Part shown: positions 8,101 to 17,014 of the stretch, one piece after another
Position numbering within the stretch: the stretch's first letter is position 1
Layout: each line of letters starts with the position of its first letter
From: Firmicutes bacterium ADurb.Bin193
Lineage (GTDB): Bacteria; Bacillota; Clostridia; Monoglobales; Firm-18
Length of the DNA stretch: 64,000 bases
NCBI GenBank assembly: GCA_002070105.1
Contig: MWCQ01000011.1
Span: 32,920-96,919 of the forward strand
Reading direction: 5' to 3'
Position numbers and translations under genes: made by a program
The notes under the pieces: generated by a model
Told to the model about the DNA's origin: nothing
Databases searched by the model: none
The model's input: the letters and a program-made list of their open reading frames with translations, nothing else

Positions 8101-8649
8101 ATGTATAATAATCAATTTTGTCCCCCGATTTATCGAAATGCAACAACGCAAATTCCGATCTCACTGTCCAAATCCCTTCAGGGCAAATATTTCGCAGGGT
8201 TGAGCCGCGAAGAATTTGGCGCGGGCAAATATGCATGGGCCGGCCTTTTTAATCCCAGCTGTTCGGGAGTATTGCTTTTCGTAAACGTTTTTACGGTAGG
8301 TAATGTTACCGAAATTCCTTTTTCTTTTCAGGTTTGGCTGAATGCGACAGCTTCGGGAACAGGGAAGCTAACTGATATGCAAAGTTCCGTAAACACGGCA
8401 ATACGGCCTGTTCCAAAACCGAAGGTCCAGTTTTTATATGCAGACAACGCCAGCGCGGAGCCCACGGGTGGAACGTTGATATTCGGGCGGCGCTGTCCTG
8501 CTGAAACAACAATCGTATCCGAAGAGGACGGAAAATTCATTTGCCCGCCGGGAGGGAATTTCCTGATAAATTGTCTGCCCCCGGAAACAAGCGACGAAAA
8601 AATATTGGGCCGGATTGCATTTGGCTGGTGGGAAGAGTCTTGTAAATAG
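8101..8649 (+). CDS. DUF6143-like hypothetical protein
   Basis: This 182-residue protein begins MYNNQFCPPIYRN. It has beta-rich segments (KYFAGLS, WAGLFNPSCSGVLLFVNVFTV, FSFQVWLNA) and a C-terminal FGWWEE. The layout resembles a Bacillota family of small proteins (DUF6143) often found near spore-coat or surface genes; this assignment is from memory of the family pattern and is not certain. ATG 8101 is chosen over ATG 8095 because AAGGAG ends at 8093. It diverges from the HAEG-repeat gene, and the two may share a spore-surface context. Confidence 0.6.
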   Translation: MYNNQFCPPIYRNATTQIPISLSKSLQGKYFAGLSREEFGAGKYAWAGLFNPSCSGVLLFVNVFTVGNVTEIPFSFQVWLNATASGTGKLTDMQSSVNTAIRPVPKPKVQFLYADNASAEPTGGTLIFGRRCPAETTIVSEEDGKFICPPGGNFLINCLPPETSDEKILGRIAFGWWEESCK

Positions 8650-8712
8650 TGTCTGCTGCGGCGTGGCCACGGCGCTGTTTGATGTCCTGCTGAATGAGGT
8701 CTTTGCAAATAG

Positions 8713-8739
8713 GGAATTACGCTATTTTGGCGTAATTCC
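8713..8739 (+). terminator. Terminator after DUF6143-like gene
   Basis: The stem GGAATTACGC / GCGTAATTCC lies 60 bases after the stop codon and is followed by TGAGTTTT. Confidence 0.7.
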
Positions 8740-8787
8740 TGAGTTTTAAAAAAGTTTACTTTGAAAAGGTGAGCGCAGCGAACATTT

Positions 8788-8808
8788 GTTGCCGAAGGCA
8801 ACTTTTTT
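8788..8808 (+). terminator. Second terminator-like hairpin
   Basis: GTTGCC-gaa-GGCAAC is followed by six T. The gap 8650-8947 otherwise shows no gene. Confidence 0.65.
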
Positions 8809-8947
8809 ATAAAATAATTTAGAAGGTATTTGGCTACTTTGTCAATTGAAATTGATTAAAAACTGTGATATAAGTAAAATATATGTGCATATTATCATTC
8901 CGATTTGATTCGTTAATGGCTAACAGTTATTGTGGGGAGAGCAAGGT

Positions 8948-9301
8948 ATGGATGGCGAAAAAACTGTCAGGCTTATTTCTAACGCGATATATGCCATTGG
9001 TTCAGCTGTCGTTTTAGCTTTAAGTATCATCAGTCTCTTGGGCGCAAACGAAGCTGTCTTTCCCATGGCCATGATTCCCTTCACTTATAAAGAGCTGGCG
9101 TTCATATGGCTTGCTTTTGGAACTGTCCCGATGCTTTTGGCCTGCATGGCGGTCTATAAGTTTAATGATTTAAAAAACAGCCCGCACAAAAAGCGATATT
9201 TTATTTTCACATTCCTGCCGGGATTTATTTGCTCCGCTTGCGCACTGTTTGTGATTGGCGTGATCATCGCCGGATATATCAATTCTTTTATATTTAATTG
9301 A
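8948..9301 (+). CDS. Small integral membrane protein
   Basis: This 117-residue protein has three clear hydrophobic segments (about residues 9-32, 44-69 and 87-113) separated by short basic loops (FNDLKNSPHKKRY). I recognise no family motif. The start at 8948 follows GTGGGGAGAG. It lies in the same direction as the downstream PEP-binding gene, 155 bases away, with no obvious terminator between them. Confidence 0.65.
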   Translation: MDGEKTVRLISNAIYAIGSAVVLALSIISLLGANEAVFPMAMIPFTYKELAFIWLAFGTVPMLLACMAVYKFNDLKNSPHKKRYFIFTFLPGFICSACALFVIGVIIAGYINSFIFN

Positions 9302-9456
9302 GGCCGATATTGTCTGCCGCAACAATGAGCGGATTTGTTAAGGGTTGATAAGCAAATAAAAACAGGGATAGAATAAAAGCAGGAGAAAGACCGCCCGGAC
9401 ATATCCGTTACAGTCTTGCTTTTGGCAATAAAACAAAAAAGTGGGGAGAGATCTAT

Positions 9457-11847
9457 ATGGCTGCTTTTGAAAAGATATGTTCGGGAATCACGGGCCTTGA
9501 CAGTGTGCTGGATTATATACGTCTTGGTGATAATGTGGTATGGCAGGTTTCTTCTTTGGATGAATACAGATTTTTTACAGAGCCGTTTGCACGGCAGGCA
9601 GCAGCGGACAACCGGAACCTGATTTATATTCGTTTTGCCGGACATGAACCTGTTTTGCAGGAGACCGCGGGCGTAAAAATCTATCAGATCGATGCGGCTG
9701 CGGGATTTGAAAGCTTTACGGTCTCGGTCCACAACATTATTACAAAAGAAGGCAGGGGCGCTTTTTATATTTTCGACTCGCTTTCGGATCTCCAGACGGC
9801 CTGGTCGACCGATTTGATGATGGGCAACTTTTTTTGCGTGACCTGCCCGTATCTGTTTAAGCTTGATACGGTTGCGTATTTCCCCGTCCTGCGGACGCAT
9901 CACGGGTTTGAGACGCTTGCCAGGATACGTGAAACGACCCAGCTTTTTTTAGATGCGTATTCCGACGGAAGGACGCGGTATCTTCACCCTATCAAGGTTT
10001 GGAACCGTTACTCGCCTGAAATGTTTTTGCCTTACCGTATTGGGGAGGACGGCACATTTTCAGCATTGACAAACGGTATTGACGTAAGTAAGTTTTACGC
10101 GCTCCTAAACACCAAAAGCACCTTTCAGGACGGGCAGAATCTTGACAGTTATGAACGTTTTTTCCAATCCGCCAAAGACAGTTTCTTAAGCGGCGGCTTT
10201 GATGAAGCTACGGCAAAAAAAATCGTTTCCAGCATGATGACGCATGACGCCAAAATGACAGCGCTTATTTTAGACCACTTTGAGCCGGAAGACTATTTTT
10301 TTATCAAAGACCGCATGGTCGGCACAGGCACCATAGGCGGCAAGGCGTGCGGAATGCTGCTGGCAAGAAAGCTTTTGGACAAATTCCTGACACAGTACCG
10401 CGACCAATTAGAACCGCATGATTCCTTTTTCATCGGAACCGACGTGTTTTATTCCTATATGGTGGACAATGACTGCTGGAGCCTCAGAATTGAACAAAAA
10501 AGTGAGCAAGGGTACTTTGCCGCCGGTGAAAGGCTGAAGGAACATATCAAAAAGGGCAGCTTTTCCGAGCGGGTAAGGAGCCAGTTTAGGCGTATGCTTG
10601 AATATTTCGGACAAAGTCCCGTTATCGTCCGTTCCAGCAGTTTTCTTGAAGACGGTTTTGGCAGTGCGTTCGCGGGAAAGTACGAGTCGGTTTTTTGTGT
10701 CAATGCCGCATCGCTTGAGGAGAGGCTTGAAAACTTTGAGAATGCTATCAAAACCGTTTATGCCAGCATAATGGATAAGTCCGCCCTTGAATACCGGAGA
10801 AGCAGGTCGCTGAGCCAAAGTGATGAGCAGATGGCTGTCTTGGTCCAGCGTGTTTCAGGTACTAAATTTGGCGATTATTTCATGCCATGCGCTGCCGGCA
10901 CCGGCTTTTCCTACAGTGTTTACAGATGGAGCGATGATTTGGATCAGGCAGCGGGAATGCTCCGCTTAGTTGCGGGTATGGGCACAAGGGCGGTGGACAG
11001 GACGGATGACGACTACCCGCGTTTGGTAAATCTTGATAAGCCCGACCGTACCACGTTTACAAGTATAGAACAAAGACACCGTTTTTCGCAAAGAAAGCTG
11101 GATGTTATAGAACTTTCCCAAAACACCATTGGTGAAAAAAGCGTATATGAGCTTTTGCCCAAGTTACCGGAATGGTATAAAAATCTTATAGCGGAGCACG
11201 ACAGTCAGGCGGAAATCCAATTGCGTGAGCGCGGCAGAGCGGGTGAGGTGCTTTTTGTATCCTGTGACGGTCTTGTTAAAAAATCAGATTTTATCACTAT
11301 GATGAAAGATATCTTAAAAGTGCTTGAAAAGCAGTATGGCGTGCCGGTTGATATTGAATACACCGTTAATTTTAATCAGGATGGCAATTTCGTCGTAAAC
11401 CTCCTGCAGTGCCGGCCCCTGTCCCTGTGGAAGGCTTCTGAGTCTGTTGTGCTGCCGGCGCTCAAAGAGGCGGATACCCTGTTTAAGGTCAAAAGCTCTT
11501 TTATGGGCAATACGGCCCAAAGAAAGATCGACTGTGTTGTGTGGGTGGATTCGGAAAAATACTACCAATATCTCTATGCAAAAAAAAGCCAGGTTGTGCT
11601 TGCTATCGATAAAATAAATACCCACTATAAAAACACAGGCCGAACGCTTTTGCTTGCGGTACCGGGCAGGATCGGAACGTCTTCGCCGGAGCTCGGCGTG
11701 CCCGTCCGCTTTGCCAACATTTCGGCTTTTGGCGTGATATGCGAGTATTCTGACGGCGCAAACGGATACATGCCTGAGCTTTCCTATGGAAGCCACATGT
11801 TTCAGGTTCTAGTGGGAGCAATCCCGTGGAGGTTCAAGTCCTCTTAG
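9457..11847 (+). CDS. PEP/pyruvate-binding (PPDK N-terminal type) protein, 3' end cut by element
   Basis: The encoded protein has a KaiC/RecA-like N-terminal region (residues ~8-200, with GITGLDSVLDYIRLGDNVVW) followed by an ATP-grasp domain of the pyruvate phosphate dikinase/PEP synthase type (~300-660, with GTIGGKACGMLLA and RSSSFLEDGFGSAFAGKYES). Such proteins bind ATP and transfer phosphate, but the substrate of this subfamily is not known to me. A strong GGGGAG site precedes the ATG. Only the first 783 codons (to 11805) are host sequence. The last 13 residues (VLVGAIPWRFKSS) are translated from the tRNA-Leu fragment of an inserted element. The missing 71 C-terminal codons lie at 34578-34793, so the intact gene would encode about 854 residues. 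It is probably inactivated or altered. Confidence 0.85.
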   Translation: MAAFEKICSGITGLDSVLDYIRLGDNVVWQVSSLDEYRFFTEPFARQAAADNRNLIYIRFAGHEPVLQETAGVKIYQIDAAAGFESFTVSVHNIITKEGRGAFYIFDSLSDLQTAWSTDLMMGNFFCVTCPYLFKLDTVAYFPVLRTHHGFETLARIRETTQLFLDAYSDGRTRYLHPIKVWNRYSPEMFLPYRIGEDGTFSALTNGIDVSKFYALLNTKSTFQDGQNLDSYERFFQSAKDSFLSGGFDEATAKKIVSSMMTHDAKMTALILDHFEPEDYFFIKDRMVGTGTIGGKACGMLLARKLLDKFLTQYRDQLEPHDSFFIGTDVFYSYMVDNDCWSLRIEQKSEQGYFAAGERLKEHIKKGSFSERVRSQFRRMLEYFGQSPVIVRSSSFLEDGFGSAFAGKYESVFCVNAASLEERLENFENAIKTVYASIMDKSALEYRRSRSLSQSDEQMAVLVQRVSGTKFGDYFMPCAAGTGFSYSVYRWSDDLDQAAGMLRLVAGMGTRAVDRTDDDYPRLVNLDKPDRTTFTSIEQRHRFSQRKLDVIELSQNTIGEKSVYELLPKLPEWYKNLIAEHDSQAEIQLRERGRAGEVLFVSCDGLVKKSDFITMMKDILKVLEKQYGVPVDIEYTVNFNQDGNFVVNLLQCRPLSLWKASESVVLPALKEADTLFKVKSSFMGNTAQRKIDCVVWVDSEKYYQYLYAKKSQVVLAIDKINTHYKNTGRTLLLAVPGRIGTSSPELGVPVRFANISAFGVICEYSDGANGYMPELSYGSHMFQVLVGAIPWRFKSS

Positions 11848-11855
11848 CCGCACCA
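11801..11855 (+). other. Left attachment site: 3' part of tRNA-Leu(CAG)
   Basis: From TTCAGG onward this is the 3' part of a leucine tRNA: anticodon-loop remnant with CAG, stem TCTAG, long class II variable arm (TGGGAGCAATCCCGT), T arm GGAGG-TTCAAGT-CCTCT, acceptor strand TAGCCGC, A and an encoded CCA. The 5' half of a tRNA is absent; the preceding bases are the coding sequence of the PEP-binding gene. It is therefore an element-borne attachment site, not a functional tRNA. The 6-base core TTCAGG recurs at 34573-34578. Confidence 0.85.
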
Positions 11856-11938
11856 ATGATAAAACCCTTGATATTACTGGCTTACAGTGATGTTGAGGGT
11901 TTTTATTTTTCACTAATTCCCTGATTTTTCGCATATTT

Positions 11939-11960
11939 TTCTAACACGTCTTCTAACACT
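11939..11960. repeat. Integrase arm-type repeats, left end
   Basis: Two direct copies of TTCTAACAC (11939-11947 and 11951-11959) lie just beside the integrase stop codon. The same pair occurs near the right end at 34411-34430. This is the expected layout of arm-binding sites for a tyrosine integrase. Confidence 0.6.
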
Positions 11961-13106
11961 TTATGACACTTGTACTGAATCAATGGCTTTTGCGATATCT
12001 TCACCCATTGTAACCTTTGCTTTATACTCTATATGGGTATATAAATTTGCAGTAGTTGTGATATCACTATGCCCCAGCCATTCTTGAATCTTTTTAATAT
12101 CATAGCCAATTGAACTTAGCATACTCGCACAGCTATGTCTCAAATCGTGGAAGCGTATGATTGGCAAATTATTATCTTCTAACACCTTTTTAAATATCCT
12201 TGAAATATAATCAGGCTTTAAAGGCTTGCCATTATCCCATTTGCAGACAAAATCATTTCTAACATAGCTGGTGCCTTGTAATAACATAAGTTCGCTCTGC
12301 TTAGCTTTTAACTTCTTCAAATAACACTCGACTTCTGGTATTAAGGGCAATGTTCTGTTACTGCTCAAATTTTTTGTTCGTTCTTTTTCTAGTATGGTTT
12401 TCATTGCGGTCACTGTTGTGCTAATAGTGATTGATTTGTTTTGGAAGTCTATTGCACTCCACTTTAGACCTAGAATTTCTGAACGCCTAAGACCATAATA
12501 TGCGGTCAAAAAGATTGCTGGTTCTATAATGCTACCTTTAGATTTTTCAAGTAAAGTATTTATTTGATTTGCAGTATAGAACTTTGCATTAAATTTATTG
12601 ATCTTAGGTAGCTTGACCCTGTCGGCAACATTATAAGGAATAATATTTTGTAACAGGGCATCCTGTAAACTCTTTCTAATATTCGCATGATGGTGTTTTA
12701 TTGTGTTAGGGGATAGCCCTTCTTTTAGTTTCAAAGTATAATACTTTTGAATATGTATTGGTTCTAGATCCTGCAATAACACCTTTTGCTTCTTGAAATA
12801 GGGTATTATATGCTTGTCAATTGTATACTGGTAACTTTCCCAAGTGTTAGGCTCAATATTGAATTTCATTCCTTCTAACCAAGCCAAGATATAATCACTA
12901 AAAAATATTGGTTTATCAGCTACCACCTTTTTATCATCATACTCTTGCAGAATATCCCTCAACGCCTTATTTGCTAACCTTTTATTGTTGCCATTTGATT
13001 CAATGCCTGTATCAACCCACTTTTGTTTCCTCTTACCAGCATTATCTTTTAAATTTAATACGGCATAATATTTACCGTTTTTGACTTGCAAAGAGCCAGA
13101 TGTCAT
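11961..13106 (-). CDS. int: Tyrosine recombinase/integrase of the element
   Basis: This 381-residue phage/ICE-type integrase has an N-terminal arm-binding AP2-like region (residues 1-55), a core-binding SAM-like domain (~65-160) and a catalytic domain. The catalytic residues are visible as R207 (GLRRSE), H320 and R323 (HDLRH), H346 (LGHSD) and Y357 (NLYTH). It is encoded next to the tRNA-Leu-derived attachment site and followed upstream by an excisionase-like gene, the standard arrangement. AAAGGAG precedes the ATG at a slightly long spacing of about 11 bases. It presumably catalysed insertion at the TTCAGG core. Confidence 0.95.
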   Translation of the reverse strand: MTSGSLQVKNGKYYAVLNLKDNAGKRKQKWVDTGIESNGNNKRLANKALRDILQEYDDKKVVADKPIFFSDYILAWLEGMKFNIEPNTWESYQYTIDKHIIPYFKKQKVLLQDLEPIHIQKYYTLKLKEGLSPNTIKHHHANIRKSLQDALLQNIIPYNVADRVKLPKINKFNAKFYTANQINTLLEKSKGSIIEPAIFLTAYYGLRRSEILGLKWSAIDFQNKSITISTTVTAMKTILEKERTKNLSSNRTLPLIPEVECYLKKLKAKQSELMLLQGTSYVRNDFVCKWDNGKPLKPDYISRIFKKVLEDNNLPIIRFHDLRHSCASMLSSIGYDIKKIQEWLGHSDITTTANLYTHIEYKAKVTMGEDIAKAIDSVQVS

Positions 13107-13200
13107 GTATTTACAATCTCCTTTCGGTATGACAAATAGCCCGTTATTGTAATGGTCTAATTATACAATAACGGGCTAATGTTTTCAATTTTATATTCTA

Positions 13201-13407
13201 TCAAGCACTCATTTGTGTGTTATTAAGTATGTACTCTATCAAATAAGCCTTAGGTATACGCCATTTACCAGCTATCATTAAGGCTTTTAAACTTCCGCTA
13301 TTCAACAGATCATAGCATGTATTTCTACCTATGCCTAGTGCCTCTTGTAGCTGCTTTATAGTAAGTACGTCAGGGAAGTTTTGAAAAATGTTTAAATTAT
13401 CTATAAT
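13201..13407 (-). CDS. xis: Excisionase-like helix-turn-helix protein, non-canonical start
   Basis: This frame of about 68 residues encodes a MerR/excisionase-type DNA-binding fold: LTIKQLQEALGIGRNTCYDL (helix-turn-helix) and a wing with SGSLKALMIAGKWRIPKAYL, ending ...NNTQMSA. The pattern matches excisionases of integrative elements that bend DNA at the attachment site. No ATG, GTG or TTG exists between the upstream in-frame stop and the conserved region. An AAAGGAG site (13419-13413) is followed by ATT, ATT and ATA codons (13410, 13407, 13404), so translation probably begins at one of these rare start codons. It lies between the integrase and the terminator of the next gene. Confidence 0.7.
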   Translation of the reverse strand: MIDNLNIFQNFPDVLTIKQLQEALGIGRNTCYDLLNSGSLKALMIAGKWRIPKAYLIEYILNNTQMSA

Positions 13408-13445
13408 AATCGCTCCTTTATATTAGATTTTAATTATGCAACTAA

Positions 13446-13472
13446 AAAGACACCCAGCAAAAAGGTGTCTTT
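13446..13472 (-). terminator. Terminator of ATPase gene
   Basis: The stem AAAGACACC / GGTGTCTTT reads into a T tract on the minus strand, downstream of the ATPase stop codon. Confidence 0.75.
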
Positions 13473-13519
13473 AACTAAATTGTTTCAGTATTATACCGTT
13501 ATACCATGTAATATAATAT

Positions 13520-14695
13520 TTAATTTGAACTTTTTTCAATTCTTTTTAAATATAAATCAAATTGAGGAACAGTAAAGTCTACTTCTCCATAAGATGGTGA
13601 ATAAATTAATCCTTTAATAATTAAATTGTTTCTAAATAAAGATATCTTTTTTGGAGTTGTATTCATATAATTAGCCACTTGTGAAGTAAGACAAGGATAC
13701 TTAACACATTTTTCCATTGCAAATAAAAATTCCTTTTCTTTTTGTGTTGTGCGACTGTATCTTGCATTAAAAAAACTATTATCTAATTTTGATAGATATA
13801 CTGGATAAGATTTATCAACACCATCAATATTAATCTGATTATTTGTTATATAATCCCACACACATTGTCCATACTCTTGAATAAAATAAGGATAACCACC
13901 AGTTCTTTCAATTATAGTATTTACTGCTTCTTTTGTATATGTTATATTATTAGTCTTAGCCGGTTCAATTAAAGCAGATATTGCAGATTCTCCTTCAAGC
14001 GAGTCTATTGGTTGAAAATTAAATAATCGTTCAGAATATGATTTTGCCTCGCCGGATATTCGAAGTATTGTGGGTAAACCTGCGCCTATAATTATTATTG
14101 GTAATTGTAGTTGGTTTGTTCGATGTACAGAACGAATTAGTGCATTTAATTCTTCGTTTTGTAAATCTTGTATTTCATCTAAAAAAATACATATACATTT
14201 ATTATTATTCTTTGCTAAATTTCCTACAGCAATAAACAAATCCGTAAGATCATTTGAAAAATCTCCGGTGTCTGCGATTCCTTGTACGTTATCTCCATTT
14301 AAACCTAATGCAATAGTCATATCATTCGGGTTATATGTTATTGTAAACTGTCTAAGCACTCCAAATGCTTTATTTAATAAATCTTTTGTTACTGATAATA
14401 TACTCATTCTATTAATGATCTTTTTAAGAACAATTGTAATTTCTTTTGATAATTTAGCTGTTTTTTCACATTCTATATGTTCATAAAAAATATCTGGATG
14501 AGTAAGCAGTGACTCTATTTTATTCAATAAAACAGTTTTTCCAACACCTCTTACTCCATAATAAATAGTGTGGCAAGCCATAGAACCATTTAATATTTCT
14601 ATTATAGAATTTGTTGCTTTTTCAATTGTATTATCTCTTCCTGCTAAAAATGAGGGAGGAGTACCTGCACCTGGAGTATATGGATTACTTAACAT
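13520..14695 (-). CDS. AAA/STAND-like ATP-binding protein
   Basis: This 391-residue protein starts MLSNPYTPGAGTPPSFLAGR, a head shared by a family of ATPases carried on bacterial mobile elements. Walker A is YYGVRGVGKTVLL at about residues 45-57, Walker B is CIFLDEIQDLQ at about 165-175, and a later GAGLPT segment resembles a sensor 1 region. The C-terminal ~110 residues look like a winged helix (SQVANYMNTTPKKISLFRNNL). The architecture is Orc1/Cdc6- or MNS-like. The role may be cargo such as defence, or element maintenance; I cannot decide between them. The start at 14695 follows an AAAGGGGG site; an in-frame ATG further upstream lacks one. It is flanked by a terminator and has no partner gene. 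Confidence 0.75.
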   Translation of the reverse strand: MLSNPYTPGAGTPPSFLAGRDNTIEKATNSIIEILNGSMACHTIYYGVRGVGKTVLLNKIESLLTHPDIFYEHIECEKTAKLSKEITIVLKKIINRMSILSVTKDLLNKAFGVLRQFTITYNPNDMTIALGLNGDNVQGIADTGDFSNDLTDLFIAVGNLAKNNNKCICIFLDEIQDLQNEELNALIRSVHRTNQLQLPIIIIGAGLPTILRISGEAKSYSERLFNFQPIDSLEGESAISALIEPAKTNNITYTKEAVNTIIERTGGYPYFIQEYGQCVWDYITNNQINIDGVDKSYPVYLSKLDNSFFNARYSRTTQKEKEFLFAMEKCVKYPCLTSQVANYMNTTPKKISLFRNNLIIKGLIYSPSYGEVDFTVPQFDLYLKRIEKSSN

Positions 14696-14977
14696 AATAT
14701 TACCCCCTTTGTTAATTATTATATTAAGTTTATCATCAATATAAGTTTTAATCAATATCACCTCATAATTTTTCTTATTACAACACACCCTGTTTCAACA
14801 CTTTATTAAATATGTCTTTTCCGCTATTCTTTTAGCTCAAATCATCAACATATCTCAACATATACCCAATAGAAAAGAGTGAGCGAATAATAAATCCACC
14901 CACTCCATCAAATTTTACTCTTTAATAAGTATACTTCTTGTTCGCATTGGTAAAACTGTTTCTTCAAAAACTTCTTT

Positions 14978-15616
14978 TTACTTACTCATAAATGGCAACA
15001 CAACATGTTCATATTCTGCTCTCGTCATATACGGAAACTCACTATAATCAGGAAACAATGAGAGAGTCTTAGAATAAATAACCAGCCCATATTTTATTTT
15101 TATTTCTTCCGTAGTAAGCCCTTTGACATCTGATTCTTGTAAGTTTAGCTTCCCTATAATCTGATCACGTTGCATATCGCTAATCTCTGAACTTTGCAAT
15201 GTGAACCACTGAGTAGCATCATTCCCGCCTTGCCACGATAAAATATAATTATTTTTAGAACAAATTCTATCTACACCAAGAATATTAATATATTCTTTTC
15301 CATTAATCGTGATAAATAAATCTTTATTTGTATCTTCCTCCATCATTTTTTTCTCCTTCCCTATCTCGACTTGTTGCTTTTCGGTATTCCAATTAACACT
15401 AACACCTAAAACATCACCCATTGCGCGTAGTGGCAAATACGTTCTGTCGTTTATTGTAACGGCGGGCATATCCAAATTTACGGTTTTGCCGTCCACCAAA
15501 ACAGGAAAACTTGCCAACTCCGCCATATAAGTCTGTATCTCGTCTGCATACGATATTGTTGCCGTCACAAGTATGCCAATGATTATTCCTAGAATTAATT
15601 GTTTGTATTTTGTCAT
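14978..15616 (-). CDS. Secreted protein with copper-amine-oxidase-N-like stalk domain (paralog 1)
   Basis: This 212-residue protein has a signal or anchor segment (residues 5-24) and one copper amine oxidase N-terminal-like stalk repeat (about 38-85, VTINDRTYLPLRAMGDVLGV), followed by a unique C-terminal region. The domain is a cell-wall-associated beta module in Clostridia and does not imply oxidase activity. The first ~85 residues are closely similar to those of the protein at 31447-32067 (both share YKQL..G, ADEIQTY and TYLPLRAMG), whereas the C-termini differ. One copy lies in each half of the composite element. The function is unknown; a surface or exclusion role is conceivable. Confidence 0.75.
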   Translation of the reverse strand: MTKYKQLILGIIIGILVTATISYADEIQTYMAELASFPVLVDGKTVNLDMPAVTINDRTYLPLRAMGDVLGVSVNWNTEKQQVEIGKEKKMMEEDTNKDLFITINGKEYINILGVDRICSKNNYILSWQGGNDATQWFTLQSSEISDMQRDQIIGKLNLQESDVKGLTTEEIKIKYGLVIYSKTLSLFPDYSEFPYMTRAEYEHVVLPFMSK

Positions 15617-15685
15617 GATATATTATCCATCCTTTTCTCATTCTCTATTAACAATATACCACATATGTAAAAAAATATCAAATGC

Positions 15686-17014
15686 TTACGCAAATTTAGC
15701 TACAGGGGCATTATTTCCCCATACAATTTCGGAAGCATAACTAAAATCCCATTTGCCTACGGCTTGTACGTCTCCCACATTGCCCGAGGCGGGGTTTTGA
15801 TTTCCTATTCTAAGTCTTTGTTCAGGACGTATATATAAGCTACCGCTATCTTGATAAATCTGCCCCCTAGGTTGACCATGATAAATAAACTCTAATTTTC
15901 CGTATCCGTCATTTGCGGATAATTGGATTCCATCTACTTGATTGTTTGCATTATAACTTGATAATCCATTGCTATCTATTATCAATCTCTTATAATTAGG
16001 TACATCTCCGTTACTTATAATTGCATTGGGGTTATCAACCGCAAATAATTTGCCGCCTATAATATTTCCGCCACGTACAGTAGGACTCTCAATAGTAGTA
16101 GATGTAATTTTAGTCGATTGAATATAATTAGGCAAAACTGGAATATTTGGCTTATCAGACAAGTCATCAAAACTGATAGTTCCATTTTCACCGCCAATTA
16201 GTAGCTGATTCACCGTAATTTTATCGATGGCTTTTGTGCCATCAAGCTTTAGTTTGTCTGAAGTCATTAAACTATTCCCGTTACTGTCTAGAAAATCTCT
16301 TGCTCTTAATCGTGAAGAAAATTCGTATAAGCCATTTCCTTTAAAATATTTTTCTAAGAGATAATCAGATAATTCACTTATTGGTTCTGGATTTTTCAGA
16401 CCGCAAGACATAGATTCAATTTTATTTTTAGTGATATGGAACAAAGTCATATTTCCGCCAATGTTTGTGCCAGTGACGCTCTCATATATTTTTTTGTAGT
16501 TTTCAAACACATTGTTGAGATCATTAAAATCAAAAACGCATGACTTATAGGTTTGTATTGCCTCATCACACTTTACGCCCAAAAATCCTTCATTGATTTC
16601 TTTGTCCAGAGGCAATTCCATTTTTCTTTTTTCAAAGCCCAGACTCTCTGAAATAAAGTATAAGGCAGGAATGTCATTTTCAATTGTCCCTATTAAGACT
16701 CCAATTTTTATATCATCTCCATATTCGTAATGCTTAAAGTTATTCCCATTCTTACTCTTATGCTCATTGTATATTTCAATACACAATTTTTGAAAAGTGT
16801 TAACATCCTTCTTTTCATTTGTCTTAAATTGTTCAATAATCTTAGTCATTATTTGTGCTGAACCGCTCTTAAAAATGACCAGATTCCCTACCTGCTCTAT
16901 CTTATTGTAGTTGTCATTCCATCGATAATTTGTTCCATCAATATCTACAGACATGCGAGAATCGCCAGCCATATATATATCGTTTTTATGCTGAATAAAT
17001 ATACATAAGCTCAT
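15686..17014 (-). CDS. Proteasome-like Ntn hydrolase fused to tail-fibre-like domain
   Basis: The first ~200 of 442 residues resemble 20S-proteasome beta/HslV subunits: MSLCIFIQHK, then YMAGDSR, a basic loop and NKIEQVGNLVIFKSGS. Counting Ser2 as residue 1 after Met removal, Asp falls at 17 and Lys at 37, close to the T1-D17-K33 set of proteasomes, so Ser2 may be the nucleophile. From ~285 on the sequence has the repetitive beta style of phage tail-fibre/baseplate proteins (IESPTVRGGNIIGGKLF, then a C-terminal WDFSYASEIVWGNN). The start overlaps the stop of the upstream paralog by ATGA, so the two are translationally coupled. I know of no function for this fusion. Confidence 0.6.
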   Translation of the reverse strand: MSLCIFIQHKNDIYMAGDSRMSVDIDGTNYRWNDNYNKIEQVGNLVIFKSGSAQIMTKIIEQFKTNEKKDVNTFQKLCIEIYNEHKSKNGNNFKHYEYGDDIKIGVLIGTIENDIPALYFISESLGFEKRKMELPLDKEINEGFLGVKCDEAIQTYKSCVFDFNDLNNVFENYKKIYESVTGTNIGGNMTLFHITKNKIESMSCGLKNPEPISELSDYLLEKYFKGNGLYEFSSRLRARDFLDSNGNSLMTSDKLKLDGTKAIDKITVNQLLIGGENGTISFDDLSDKPNIPVLPNYIQSTKITSTTIESPTVRGGNIIGGKLFAVDNPNAIISNGDVPNYKRLIIDSNGLSSYNANNQVDGIQLSANDGYGKLEFIYHGQPRGQIYQDSGSLYIRPEQRLRIGNQNPASGNVGDVQAVGKWDFSYASEIVWGNNAPVAKFA

